A DNA stretch of 64,000 bases from positions 62,001 through 126,000 of the forward strand of contig JAYKKR010000025.1 in the NCBI GenBank assembly GCA_036971615.1, given 5' to 3'. The stretch comes from Amyloporia xantha. Taxonomy: Eukaryota; Basidiomycota; Agaricomycetes; Polyporales; Adustoporiaceae. The notes beneath the pieces are model-generated. The model did no database searches and was not told the origin of the DNA. It saw only the letters and a list, made by a program, of their open reading frames with translations. Of the stretch, positions 12,316 through 22,867 are shown one piece after another. The first letter of the stretch is position 1; the number at the start of each line of letters is the position of its first letter. The position numbers and the translations under genes were made by a program.

Positions 12316-15300
12316 ATGCAGCGCAATCCCGAGATCCCGCCGTCCAAAGAATATAGTGGTCGTTATGATGCACGTGCTTAAATTGCATTCCATTGCTTAA
12401 CTGTGCTGAGAATTTCCCCCATTTCTGCAGGTATTAGTCGTCGGCAGTGGTATGATATCTTCACAGCTAGGTTCTTCATCTGCTAAAATATTGTTTCCTA
12501 GGACCTATCGGTGCCACATATGCACGGAAGTGTGTTGACGCAGGCCTGCATGTACTTATGATTGAAATGGGTGCTGAGTACGCGAATCACATCTTTGTCG
12601 TCCATCATGTTAATTTGATATTTGAAGAGAGTCATTCTCCGTTCAGACTCAGGCTGTTCCCAAGTCCAGCACAAGGTGTGGCTTACTCGAGTGGTTGTCT
12701 ATTTTGACTGACAGTGACAATGCAGCAAAGTATATGTTCCCGGAGCTCACAAGATGAATCAAATAGCATATCAGAAAAACTTAAGTTCCTATGTCCAGTG
12801 AGTAATTTGTTCAACCCCAATCAAGTCCCGCATACTGAGCCACATTTCCTCAGCCAAGTCAAGGTCTCGTAGCTTTCTTGAAACATGTATCACCTACCCA
12901 TGGTCTAATATTAATGCTCAAGGGTTCCCTTAACACCGTGTCCATACCTACTAAGGATTTTATGATGCCGACCCTTGATCCACTGTCTGCCCAGGATATG
13001 TACGTGCTTACATTCCCTCTTAGTGCCACTCATGTTTCCATGATGTTGATTTTCAAGTATTTTTATTGCTCATCTAGGATAAGACCATTTAGGTCCGAGG
13101 GGAGAAATCCCAATCAAATGGCATCCAAGAACCTCCCAGCGGAGGCAGTCATCAATTGTGTAGGTGGCATGAGCACTCATTGGGCTTGCTGTACTCCACG
13201 GTTGCATATGGCTCTTGAATGCCCTAAGCTTGACCGGAATGATCAAAAGAACAAGCAAATCTGGAAACAATTATATAAGCAAGCTGAAGAACTGATAGGA
13301 GTCTCAGATAGGGAGTTTGACAACTCCATCAAGCATACTCTGATTCTCAAATCCTTGCAAAATGCTTATCGAGTCAAAAATAGGGAATTTGTTCCCATGA
13401 AGCTAGCCTGTAAACGTCGAGTGGACAGTCCAAACTATGTTGAATGGCATGCGACAGCCAGAATTTTGGAAGATATATATGTTCAGGATATATCTAAACG
13501 CCAGCGGTTCAAGCTCCTGCCCAACCATCTTTGTGTTCGACTTGCCATTACCAAACTGGACAAGCAAAATGATTCAAGGGACTCTGTGATCATTGATGCT
13601 GCAGAGATCAAGGATCTAACAAGTGAAAAGAATATGTACATCCAGGCTAAAGTGTATGTGATTGCTGCAGGTGCAGTTGGTACCCCTCAGGTAAATGCAT
13701 ACATTTCTTGAATCATGCTTGCATCCATGCCTTTATGAATATTCCCTTATTGATATGATATATCTAGTTATTGTTCAACTCTGGATTTTCTGGGTCCAAG
13801 AACTTGAAATCTTTGATTCCCAATCTTGTGAGTGGAGTGGTTTTTTTAGACTCTGAAATTGAATCAAGTTCACATTAGGGGTGTTTCATGACTGAGCAAC
13901 CGTTAGTATAATAATTGGTCTGCTGATCATGGAATGTTGCTCATTGTTTTGCAGGATAGCTTTCTGTCAAGTCATACTCAAGGATGCACTTATCAAGGAT
14001 GTTCAAAGCAATCCATACCACATTGAATGGTGGAACAAAAAGTGGAAAGAACACAGCAAGAAACATCCCAAGGATTGGATCCCTATTCCATTGAAGTACT
14101 GCTCAAATTAGTGTAGATGGGACAACATCCTCATTTACAACTTATAGTGACCCAGAACCCCAGATCATGTCTCCAGTCACTGATAACAATCCCTGGCATA
14201 TGCAGGTGAATTTGGATGTATCTGCAGTTTATATGTAGCAACCCTCATTCACCAGCATCTCATTGTAGATCAATCGTGGAGCATGCTCTCATGGAGAAAT
14301 ACCTGAAACACTGGATGGAAGGCTTGTTGTTGACTTGCATTGCTTTGGTTATGTGGAGCCCCAAGTTGGGAATAGACTCAAGTTTGAGGAAGGAATTGAT
14401 GATGCCTATGGCATGCCTCAACCTACCTTCCATTTCAAGTTCAGTGACAGTGACAAAACACGTGCACATAGAATGATGGCAGAGTATGTTTCATTTACAG
14501 TGCTGTCATCTTCAATTACCAATAACTCATGCCTATTTCTCACAAGCATGTGTGATGTGGCTTCTGAACTGGGTGGCTATCTTCCAGGATCTGAGCCACA
14601 ATTTCTCCCCCTAGGAACAGCTCTCAGTGTAGCAGGAACAGTGCGGGCTGGGTATGTCATTTCAATCATTGAATGATGTTGTGGTACTATTAGTCACATA
14701 TTTATAAGCATTCAGAGAGATGTATCTGTTGCAGACATAAATTGCAAAGTACTGGGCTTTGACAATCTTTATGTGGGAGGTATGTTAGTAAAATTGTTGA
14801 CTCACTGGCAGGAAATTACTAAGTAGGACTTGCATAGGAAATGGTGTTATTCCAAATGGAATTGCTACAAGTCCTACACTTACCTCCATGTGCTATGCAA
14901 TCAAGAGTGCAGAAAGCATCATAAGCAAGCTCAAAAAGCCTATCAAGGAGGGCAGATATAACATAGTAACCAAACTAGGTGGTGGTTACATGGACAACAG
15001 GAGTGGCTCTGGCTCTTCAAACCAGAATATTAGTGTTCATACTGCAGACTCTTCTGTCCACCAGAAAGTAAGGTTGACAGAGTTTTGTGATGTGAGCATA
15101 CATTCCTCACACTTATTTTTCTCAGTGGATTTTGGATTTTCTGCCAAATCAAGGTGTTTACACCATAAAACCTGCTGGGTCATCTTCATCTCCTCTCATT
15201 GGAGTGAAGAGCTCAGTTGAGGTATGATCAAAAGTGCTTTCATACTACCTCTGATTTTCTGATAATTGTAAATTTGTAGAAAGGGGCTCACCTTGTGATT

Positions 15301-15634
15301 GGTGCCAGTGGCCAGAAACTAAACTTAGTCATAGAACGCGCTGGCATTTGGGGGACTGATGGCTACTACAGGTGAACCCTTTGATTTTAATTATACATCG
15401 AGGTTAAAGTAAATATTCTGACCAATTGCAAAACTACCTCAATAGAATCAGGGTTCAAGAAAGGTCACTTGTTTTTCAGGTGGGAGATGATGCCTCAGCA
15501 GGCACATTTCGACCTGTGTGTAATCTCCTCGAGATATTCCAATCAGATCTTCACTGAAACGATTTGTTGATTAGATCCGACTTGGTGAAAGCAATGCAAA
15601 GGACGGCAGTCTCTGGTCATTCCTACCAGCCTGA
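12316..15634 (+). CDS. Pyranose-2-oxidase-like GMC protein with lost catalytic pair and C-terminal beta-trefoil
   Basis: At least a dozen exons. Recognisable P2O/GMC landmarks in order: VLVVGSGPIGATYARK (FAD motif, 12431 on); VPGAHKMNQIAYQKN; GSLNTVSIPT; GGMSTHW (FAD-linking His at 13178-13180); KVYVIAAGAVGTPQ; FMTEQPIAFCQ; DPEPQIM; AYGMPQPTFHFKF; LPGSEPQFLPLG. The family's catalytic motif GTHRMG reads GTVRAG (Val at 14641-14643), and the partner Asn of GANPT reads Ser (14870-14872). The residue two after the FAD-His is Ala instead of Thr. After the normal P2O end (IKSAESI) the frame continues through three more introns into a domain with GRYNI, GVYTI and GYYRI repeats, ending LWSFLPA. Intron 1 needs a GC-AG donor, and near 12,580 the best GT donor breaks the frame, so the 5' end is uncertain. 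Probably a non-catalytic or altered flavoprotein. Confidence 0.82.
14945..15631 (+). other. Beta-trefoil-like C-terminal domain of the oxidase-like protein
   Basis: Within the preceding gene, three segments begin with a G-x-Y-x-I signature about 50 residues apart (EGRYNI, QGVYTI, DGYYRI) and end in WSFLPA. That threefold pattern is what ricin-B-like lectins and mushroom I66 protease inhibitors show. Four splice junctions (CDW, VEK, YRI, FRPIR) keep frame. Whether it binds sugar or a protease cannot be told. Confidence 0.55.
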
Positions 15635-16226
15635 CACTTTGTGGGTAGTATCACACGGAGAGGCTCCGCTCTCGCGGTTTTCATTTCAGACCATTCATTT
15701 CAATTGATAAGCATCTATGTCCAGACTCCAGTTCAATGGCACATTTCCAGTGGGCGATACTATCTTCCCTGATTGCATGTGTCCCCGGTCATACCGGTGG
15801 AGCCCACCGCTTACCGAGGAATATTTAAATCGATATATGTGCGGTGACTTGAGTTTAGACGTACATACAGCCTCTTGAAAGCGGTCATTCCTTGACATGG
15901 TTTGAGTGGTGACAGAAACGTCAAGGGATCATGGATCAATGCGTCGGATGAAGGTTAAACCCAGGAATGGCGGTACACTGCAGCAAGTGAGAGCTCAATC
16001 AAAATCAGGAGCTCGTATGCAATGTGCATAGCGGGAGAAAGCTTCTCGTTATAAACCTCTGAAATGTTTATCCCGATTGAAATGAAAGTCTCGTTGCTTT
16101 CGACAGCTAGCAGTTGTTGGCACTACTTGAAATGGAAGGAGACCTGCTTGTCCGGCGGCAGGCTAACGTTGATCATGCGGCGGCGATACTCCGTCTGCTA
16201 GACTGGCAGTGCTAGACATATGCGTT
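15635..16226. other. Intergenic region upstream of amidohydrolase
   Basis: About 590 bp between two same-strand genes. I see no open frame, RNA gene or repeat worth reporting. It should hold the terminator of the oxidase-like gene and the promoter of the amidohydrolase. Confidence 0.6.
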
Positions 16227-19200
16227 ATGCCGCCGCGGAAGAGGATGGCCAACTCTAAAGACAACTCTCTCACTCGAGCCGTTCCCCCACAGAGCCATGC
16301 TCGCCAGAAGAGCACACAGAGCACAACCCGCCATTTCCTTCTTGTCCTAGCCACCGCTGTCCTGGCCGGCCTTGTCACCTACTTCTCTCGTTCCGTCTCC
16401 AGACAAGCCACTGCAGTCACATCCCTGCCCGAGTCTTACGCCCTGTGTGCAGATCCCGGAAAGGTGTACACAGTCCATGATGCAAGACCGAGTGTTGACT
16501 GTGTGCTGGTTAGAAAGGACAGGATAGCTGCGACTGGTACTCTAGGTACGTTCCCATGTGTGTCATCCTTCAAAGTCATACACGCTGCGTGTATGCGTAG
16601 TGCGCCTTCTGCGCGACCCAACCATGATCGAAGGCAACTTGCGGCCATGGCTGTATCGTAAAGGACCGTAGTGGAAGACTGCTTCTCACCGATAAAGGTA
16701 TATTGCATTGTGATGTCTCTGTCAGAAAACACAATGCGAAAACCTCGGGATCGTCACTCTCCGTTATACGCCCGTTATACTGATCCTCAAACTCTGCTCT
16801 TTGGCGAGTTTTATACATGCTAATCAATAATACGTTGTAGATGAGGTCAAGGCACACTGGGATGCGTTCCAAACGCAACTCGTTAATAGGTTCTATGGTG
16901 GAGAAGTCAAGGCAAAAAAGCCCCTGAGGATCGTCCATGCACCAAAGGGGAGCATTGTCGTCCCCGGTCTTGCAGGTGCGTGTATGATACGCATATATCC
17001 GCCTTTGCCATTTTCTCATTTCTATCGTCGGTGGCCCAAAACTAACATTGACTTTTGTGACGACAGATGCTCACGCGCATCTGATGATGTATGGCGCTAA
17101 GATGCAGCTCAACCTCGAGGCTGCTGCAACGATCGATGGTCAGTGTCGCTCTCTCCTCTCAATGAATTCCCTGCGTGCGTCCATCGGTGGTATTGCGCTG
17201 TACTCCTTGCTCGTTCATCCCTGCCCCTTTTTTCTCTTCGCTTCCCACACTTATTTAATGCGCATATAAGTAGCCTCAAGAGGTTTATCGCATGTGAGCC
17301 TATCAAAAGAGGCATTTACTCGTGCTTACCGCATAGTCTGCGTTCTCCAGCGCAGCCTATCCTCCCCTTGTTTGTCGAGGTGTCAGGCTGGACAGTGCTT
17401 TTAGCAACGGGAGGATTGCTGGGCTGCGAATGTTAGCGCTGCCTTTTTCTCGTGTACGACAACCACCCACCATCTCGTCACTGTTGCCATCACTCCCGTG
17501 TTCTTTGACATCTCTTATTTACCCTATTTATAGCACATTTATTGACGAAGCGCACCGACAGATGTCCTAGACCGTATCGAGGAATACATCAGCGCGCATC
17601 CTGATGCGCAGGCAGACCGGGAGCGCTGGATAGAAGGCTTCGGCTGGGATCAGACGCGGTGGAAAGACTGGAGGGGCGGGTTCCCGACCAAGGTAAGTAC
17701 CGCCGTCGCTGCTCTCTTCCCGGTCGGTCACAATGATCCTCACCCCCTTGACTCCTCGACTCATCCCAGGAAGACCTAGCTTCGCGGCCGCTTCTGGCCG
17801 ACCGGCCGATGGCGTTCTCCCGTGTTGATGGGCATGCGCTGTGGGTCTCTGCGCGTGCGCTGGAGATTGCCCAGGCGGCGCTGCCGGGCGGGCGGTGGCC
17901 CGCGCCGGGTGAGGTGGAGGGCGGGGAGATCTTGAGGGGCGAGGACGGGTTGCCGGCAGGTGAGTGAGGTACTATCTGTCGCTTGGTGGTGGAGGCGTGG
18001 TTGTGGCTAATGTACTGAGGGAGAGAGAGCGACCGAAACCGGGTAGTTGAACCCGTGATTAAGGATGTTGATTGTAATTTCGTGCAGGCGTTCTCCTCGA
18101 TGCGGCGATGGGTCTCATACCAGTTCCGCCACCGTCGGCCTCGCTGATGGAAGAACGTGCGGAAAGAGCCATGAAGGATGCACTCGCCGTCGGTTTGACG
18201 AGTGTTCACGACGTGGCTGTGAGCAGCAAGATGCTGAAAGTCTTTGAAAGGTTGGTATATCATCTGTGCTCTATTTTCGAATGCTGACAGGGCTTGGCCG
18301 TCAGGATGGCTGATGAGGGCAAGTTGCCGGTAAGTTTCTCATCGGAGTCTTTGTTATGGTTAAAGTATCGATTTGGTGATTGGTAGATCCGCGTATATGC
18401 GATGGGCAACGAGGAAGGGGCAGACTATTGGGGTGGTCAGTTCGAGAGGCTGGAGGATTATGGGAAGGACGAAAGACTCAACCTCAAGAGTATCAAATTA
18501 TTCACGGACGGTACGTTCTACTCAGGGATACATCCGTATCGTTGCATTCGCAATGACAGTTGATGAATGGTGCTGGTTGTATACAGGCGCATTGGGTTCC
18601 TGGGGCGCAGCACTGCTCGAGCCGTACTCAGACAACCCATCTACAAGCGGACTTATGCGAAGCTCGGAGAAGGCGCTGCGCAATACTGTAGCTGAGTTCT
18701 GGAAAGACGGATGGGGTATCGTACGTCTGTCTCTTTCCATCGTCGCTACGCTATCCAGTCGAACTGACTCGGCGGGATGTGTGAATATCAGAACATACAC
18801 TGCATCGGTGATCGAGCGAACAAGGCCGTTCTCGACATTTTTGAGGAGCTCTTGCAAGGGAATGCGAGCGAGGCAGAGAGAAGAAGGCCGAGGATCGAGC
18901 ACGCGCAAATCATGCGTCTGGAAGACTTGGAGAGGGCAGGGAGGTTAGGCGGTGAGTGCGCAGCCTGTTTTTTTGCATGTCAAGTCTCGATGTCGAGCCA
19001 TGCGCGCGCAGTAATAACAAGCGTGCAACCGACACATGCGTGAGTTCACATCAGTCTCTGCCATGTTTCGTCTGTTCTGTCGTTGATGACAAGACAGGAC
19101 GAGTGACATGTGGTATGCGGAGAGTCGGCTTGTAAGTGTTCTCCGCCCGCTGTCGTGAGGCTGTGTGCGCCTGACGTTCTGTGGGACCTTGTAGGGCCCA

Positions 19201-19740
19201 AGGAGGATTAAGGGCGCGTATGCGTATCAGACACTGTTGCGGTGCGTAATACGCTCACGTCGATGTTACCACGTCATTCTATGATGGGTTCCTGCGCTGA
19301 TGGCGCAGTACGCAGGTCGTCGCAAAACAGTGTATTACCACTAGGCTCCGACTTCCCCGTGGAAAATATCAACCCACTGCTTGGGTTTTATGCGGCAGTT
19401 GCACGTCTGGACGTAAAGGGGGAAAGCCCTCACGGCCCAGGCGGCTGGTATGTGGTGCAATTAATCCTGTTCCGTCGAGTGCGATACTTAGTAAGAAAAA
19501 CATGGCAGGTTTCCCTCGGAACGTCTCACTCGGTCGCAGGCACTAAAAGGAATGACGCTCGACGCCGCCTACGCGTCATTTGCAGAACATGACTTGGGCT
19601 CTCTGATTGCAGGGAAGAAAGCTGACTACGTAGTGTTGGACAGGGACATCATGGACGAGGATGCACCGGTTGCAGATATCTTGACGACGAAGGTGAAGGC
19701 AACGGTGGTTGATGGCCGGATTCTGTACGGTGGCATTTGA
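16227..19740 (+). CDS. YtcJ-type metal-dependent amidohydrolase with N-terminal membrane anchor
   Basis: About fifteen exons join in frame with canonical splice sites. The N-terminus (MPPRKRMANSK..., an ATG at 16209 is also possible) is basic, followed by a transmembrane helix (FLLVLATAVLAGLVTYF), so it is a type II membrane or secretory protein. It then reads GKVYTVHDARPSVDCVLVR, the metal motif DAHAHLMMYG (17070), RWIEGFGWDQTRW, VDGHALW, SIKLFTDGALGSWGA, NIHCIGDRAN, RIEHAQ, LGSDFPVENINP, and a C-terminal GKKADYVVLDRD...VDGRILYGG that rebuilds the small beta-sandwich. All metal ligands of the amidohydrolase-3 family (HxH, two later His, Asp) are present, so it is probably active; the substrate is unknown. 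No internal stop or frameshift was found. It converges with the phosphatase gene, 250 bp away. Confidence 0.9.
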
Positions 19741-19990
19741 GGTTTCAGTGCAGTCTGAGAGTGAATCGCAGTGGATATGATGCAGACGTGAAGTGCGTGC
19801 ATGATCCCGATGTTATACTGGTACAGGATACTATCTAATGAATGAAGTGAGAACGCGTATGCTACGGTACGTATTTGTCCCTGCAGGCGAAGTAAATAAA
19901 CATCATAAAATAAAAATGAGAGCGAATTCCGGACATCCATATGACTGCTGGCCAAAAAAAAGACAATGCTCTTGGAGCCTGACACTCCAA

Positions 19991-22490
19991 TCAAATATAA
20001 GCGGAGCTTTCGAGCCCAGCCTTGCTGACACGCCGCATCGGTTGCAGGGTTGCCTCATCCACGGGTGCGCGGCGGGCGTGGCGATATCGTCCTGTCGCAT
20101 CCTTGATCTCCATCTCCTGACCGGAATCCCCGAGGGCGGCGGTGTCGCCCGCGGTGGGCACAGGGACGATGTTGAAAGAATGCTCCCGCGTGAACAGCGG
20201 CGGTAAACTTTCGCGGATATGTTGTGGGCGCCGTCCGCCCAGGGCGACCGAATAGTTGGTGCCGGAACCCGATCCGCTGGTGCTGCCCTCCTCGCCATCC
20301 TGGTCTCCGCTGCCCGGAACTATTTTGACGACACCAACGGACTTACCGCCTAGTTCCTGCTCCTCGAACGTCATGAGCTCGGAAACGAAACCGATGTTGG
20401 GCGAAATGCCCTTGCGTCGCTCGAGGACGAAGGCGTACGCTTTCGAAAGCGTCCAGTGGTTGGCATGGATGAGGTATGCCATCACTGCCGTTACTGAGCG
20501 TGACTTGCCTGCTTTGCAGTGAACATACGCTGGTGCTGAATGCAAGCGTGCGTCATCTAGAAGGTGTTCCATGAGCAAACGTGGGGAGGTACAGAATTGC
20601 GGATCGCTGACCTAACAGCTCGCAAACCTCACGAACCCCTCGCGTGATGTTGTCCTCTTCGACCGTATCTCGCATGGGTATACGCACATAGCGCTCGAAC
20701 CTCTCCCGCAAATGGAGCCCGTGGTCATCATCACATTCAGCGGCGATGTTCAATATTCGCTTGACACCGAGAGAAAGCAGTTCTTCTACATGTTCCTCGT
20801 GTGTTAGCTCAGGGCCCAAGTACAAGAAATTGGGCAAAATTGTGGAGACAGTAAAGACAGGGTATGGGTCCTCCTCTGTTGTAGGAGGCTGTGATGAATC
20901 CGGACGTGCAGTTAACGGTGAGCGAGGCATAGGTGTATCTGGAGTACTTGATCGGGTGAGAAAGGGTGATGGTGGCGGGCGAAGGTCACCGAAGGAGCTC
21001 GTGGCAGGTGACAATAGCAGCGCGGAGCCTGGTGGAGAATGATTGGAGAAGGATAATGTGAGAACTGACGGGGAACGAGAGCGGGAACGCATTGAGGACG
21101 AGTCGAAACCATGTAGAGGTGGGGCAGAGAGTGTGGCGGCTTTGACTGGCACAGTGCGGACTTGCAACTTTGGCATTCCAGCGTTCAGCCTTTCGGCGGA
21201 TGTTGTGTCGATTTTCCCGAGCGTTGGGACGCTCGGCCTACGAGGTGGGGGAGGACGGGAGAAAACCGTCTGCGATGGCGGTGGAGAAGGAGAGGCATAA
21301 TCTGCGGTCACATGCCACGAGTGGATGGAGGAAGGCATGATAGGTAATGGGGAGATTGGGGGTCGTTCGATCTCGGGGAGATTCTTGGAACGACTAGCAG
21401 AGGAAAGATCTAGTTGAAAGAGACCACTGCTCTTTTTACTTGTGGCGGAAGGTTCGTCCTGGGAAGAGTCGTCAACGAATTCGTCTGCAATGATCAATTG
21501 TCGCAAATATGGATGACGCCGTGCAGCGGCAAGACCGCCTTCGAGGTAATCTGCACTGCCATGTTCCAGAAGAGGGCCTACAGCAGACATTAGACTCCAA
21601 GCGGTCGCTTGCAGATTATGTCTGTCTTTCTCATCCATGGTTTCGTCGTACAGAATCACGTCTCCATCCCATTCGCCACTAGCCATCATGTCATCCCAGA
21701 TGTGTTTCCCATCCTCGGTGGTTATATATTGACGCAACGCGTCCAAATCATGAAACCCACCGTTTGGTTTACGACACCGCTTCAGAATGAGAGATGGGAT
21801 AGCCATGTTGATGCTTCGCTCCAGACGACTGGCCAGGTACGATGCGACCGGTCTCGTGTCAATCAGGAGCGGGCGCGTAGGCGCAGAAAGACGAGCTACT
21901 AGCACGGCAGGATCAAGTCCCCGAGCAGGTGGTTGAACAACGGACGTCTCGATGGATGACAGCCTCCATTTGTCACTATTCAAGTACACCGCGCTGAGCG
22001 GAGTACCTCTGAGTTCAGAGGTGGGCGTGAAATAGACACTGGCTGGACTATTGCTGCCGCTGGGACTGGGCGAGCGGCGATCGGAGAGGTCCGACCAGGC
22101 GGTGTAGGGTGGGGAGGAGGATTGTCGTGTATGTATAGAAGATGAGCCGGAGCTGCGCACTGACGACGAAGCAGACCGCAGCGGCCGCAAACGCAGATTC
22201 TTGTGCACACTCCTGCGGAGCCGCTCTAACGCTGCGAGATCCTTGGAAATCTCGTCTGAATTAGCATCAGAATCAGGTTCAAGATTGGCGGGATAGCCGA
22301 CGGGGGAGCTAGAAGAGGACGAGGAGGAAGAAGAGGAAGGCGAAGGCAAGTCGAGCAAGGCATCATCCAAATTGACTGGCAAGTCGACAGGTGTCTCGAG
22401 TTCAATGATGGTGCTGCTTTGCCCCGGTCGTTTGACAGAGTTCACTTGGAGTGTGAGGTTGGGAGGGCGGCCTTTTTTGCTTGGGGGCAT
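19991..22490 (-). CDS. Dual-specificity (MAP-kinase-type) phosphatase with rhodanese-like domain
   Basis: Two exons (22490-20612 and 20556-19991) with a 55-bp intron encode 814 residues. I chose the ATG at 22490 (MPPSKKGRPP); the frame extends upstream only through a non-ATG codon. A Ser-rich disordered start leads to a rhodanese-like module (RPLLIDTRPVASYLASRLERSINMAIPS) that lacks an active-site Cys, as in MAPK-docking modules, then a Pro/Ser-rich linker with RPPPPRRPS. The DSP domain begins FTVSTILPNFLYLGPE and carries the Cys-x5-Arg loop VHCKAGKSRS right after the intron. By architecture it resembles Msg5-type phosphatases that switch off cell-wall or pheromone MAP kinases. It is divergent from DEF1 across 377 bp. 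Confidence 0.9.
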
Positions 22491-22867
22491 GGCTGGCAGT
22501 GAGCAGGAGGTGAGAGAGAGCTGTATAAGGTGTGATGAACTTGTCGAAACCAAGCAACAGCGGTGGTGGTGGTGATGATGATGAGAGGGATAGTATAGGC
22601 TGGTGACCGCCGCTGTTCAGTGTTTTGTTGCTGTTCTGCTCTACCAGTGCCTATACAGACTTTAGCGCGCTCCGTCAAATTCGCGGACTTGTCCGTCATA
22701 AAATAACGTTTAGTTTTGTCACGTAAAGTGGCTTACATTGGCAGGAAATGCCTTGTTTGGCAGTCAAGTGCAGCCACCGCACCTCCCTCTCAACGCGTTC
22801 CCCATTTTCCCTGTCACGGTCAAGTGCAAAAAACCCAAAAGACCATCCCTCACTCGTACCCGCTCTG

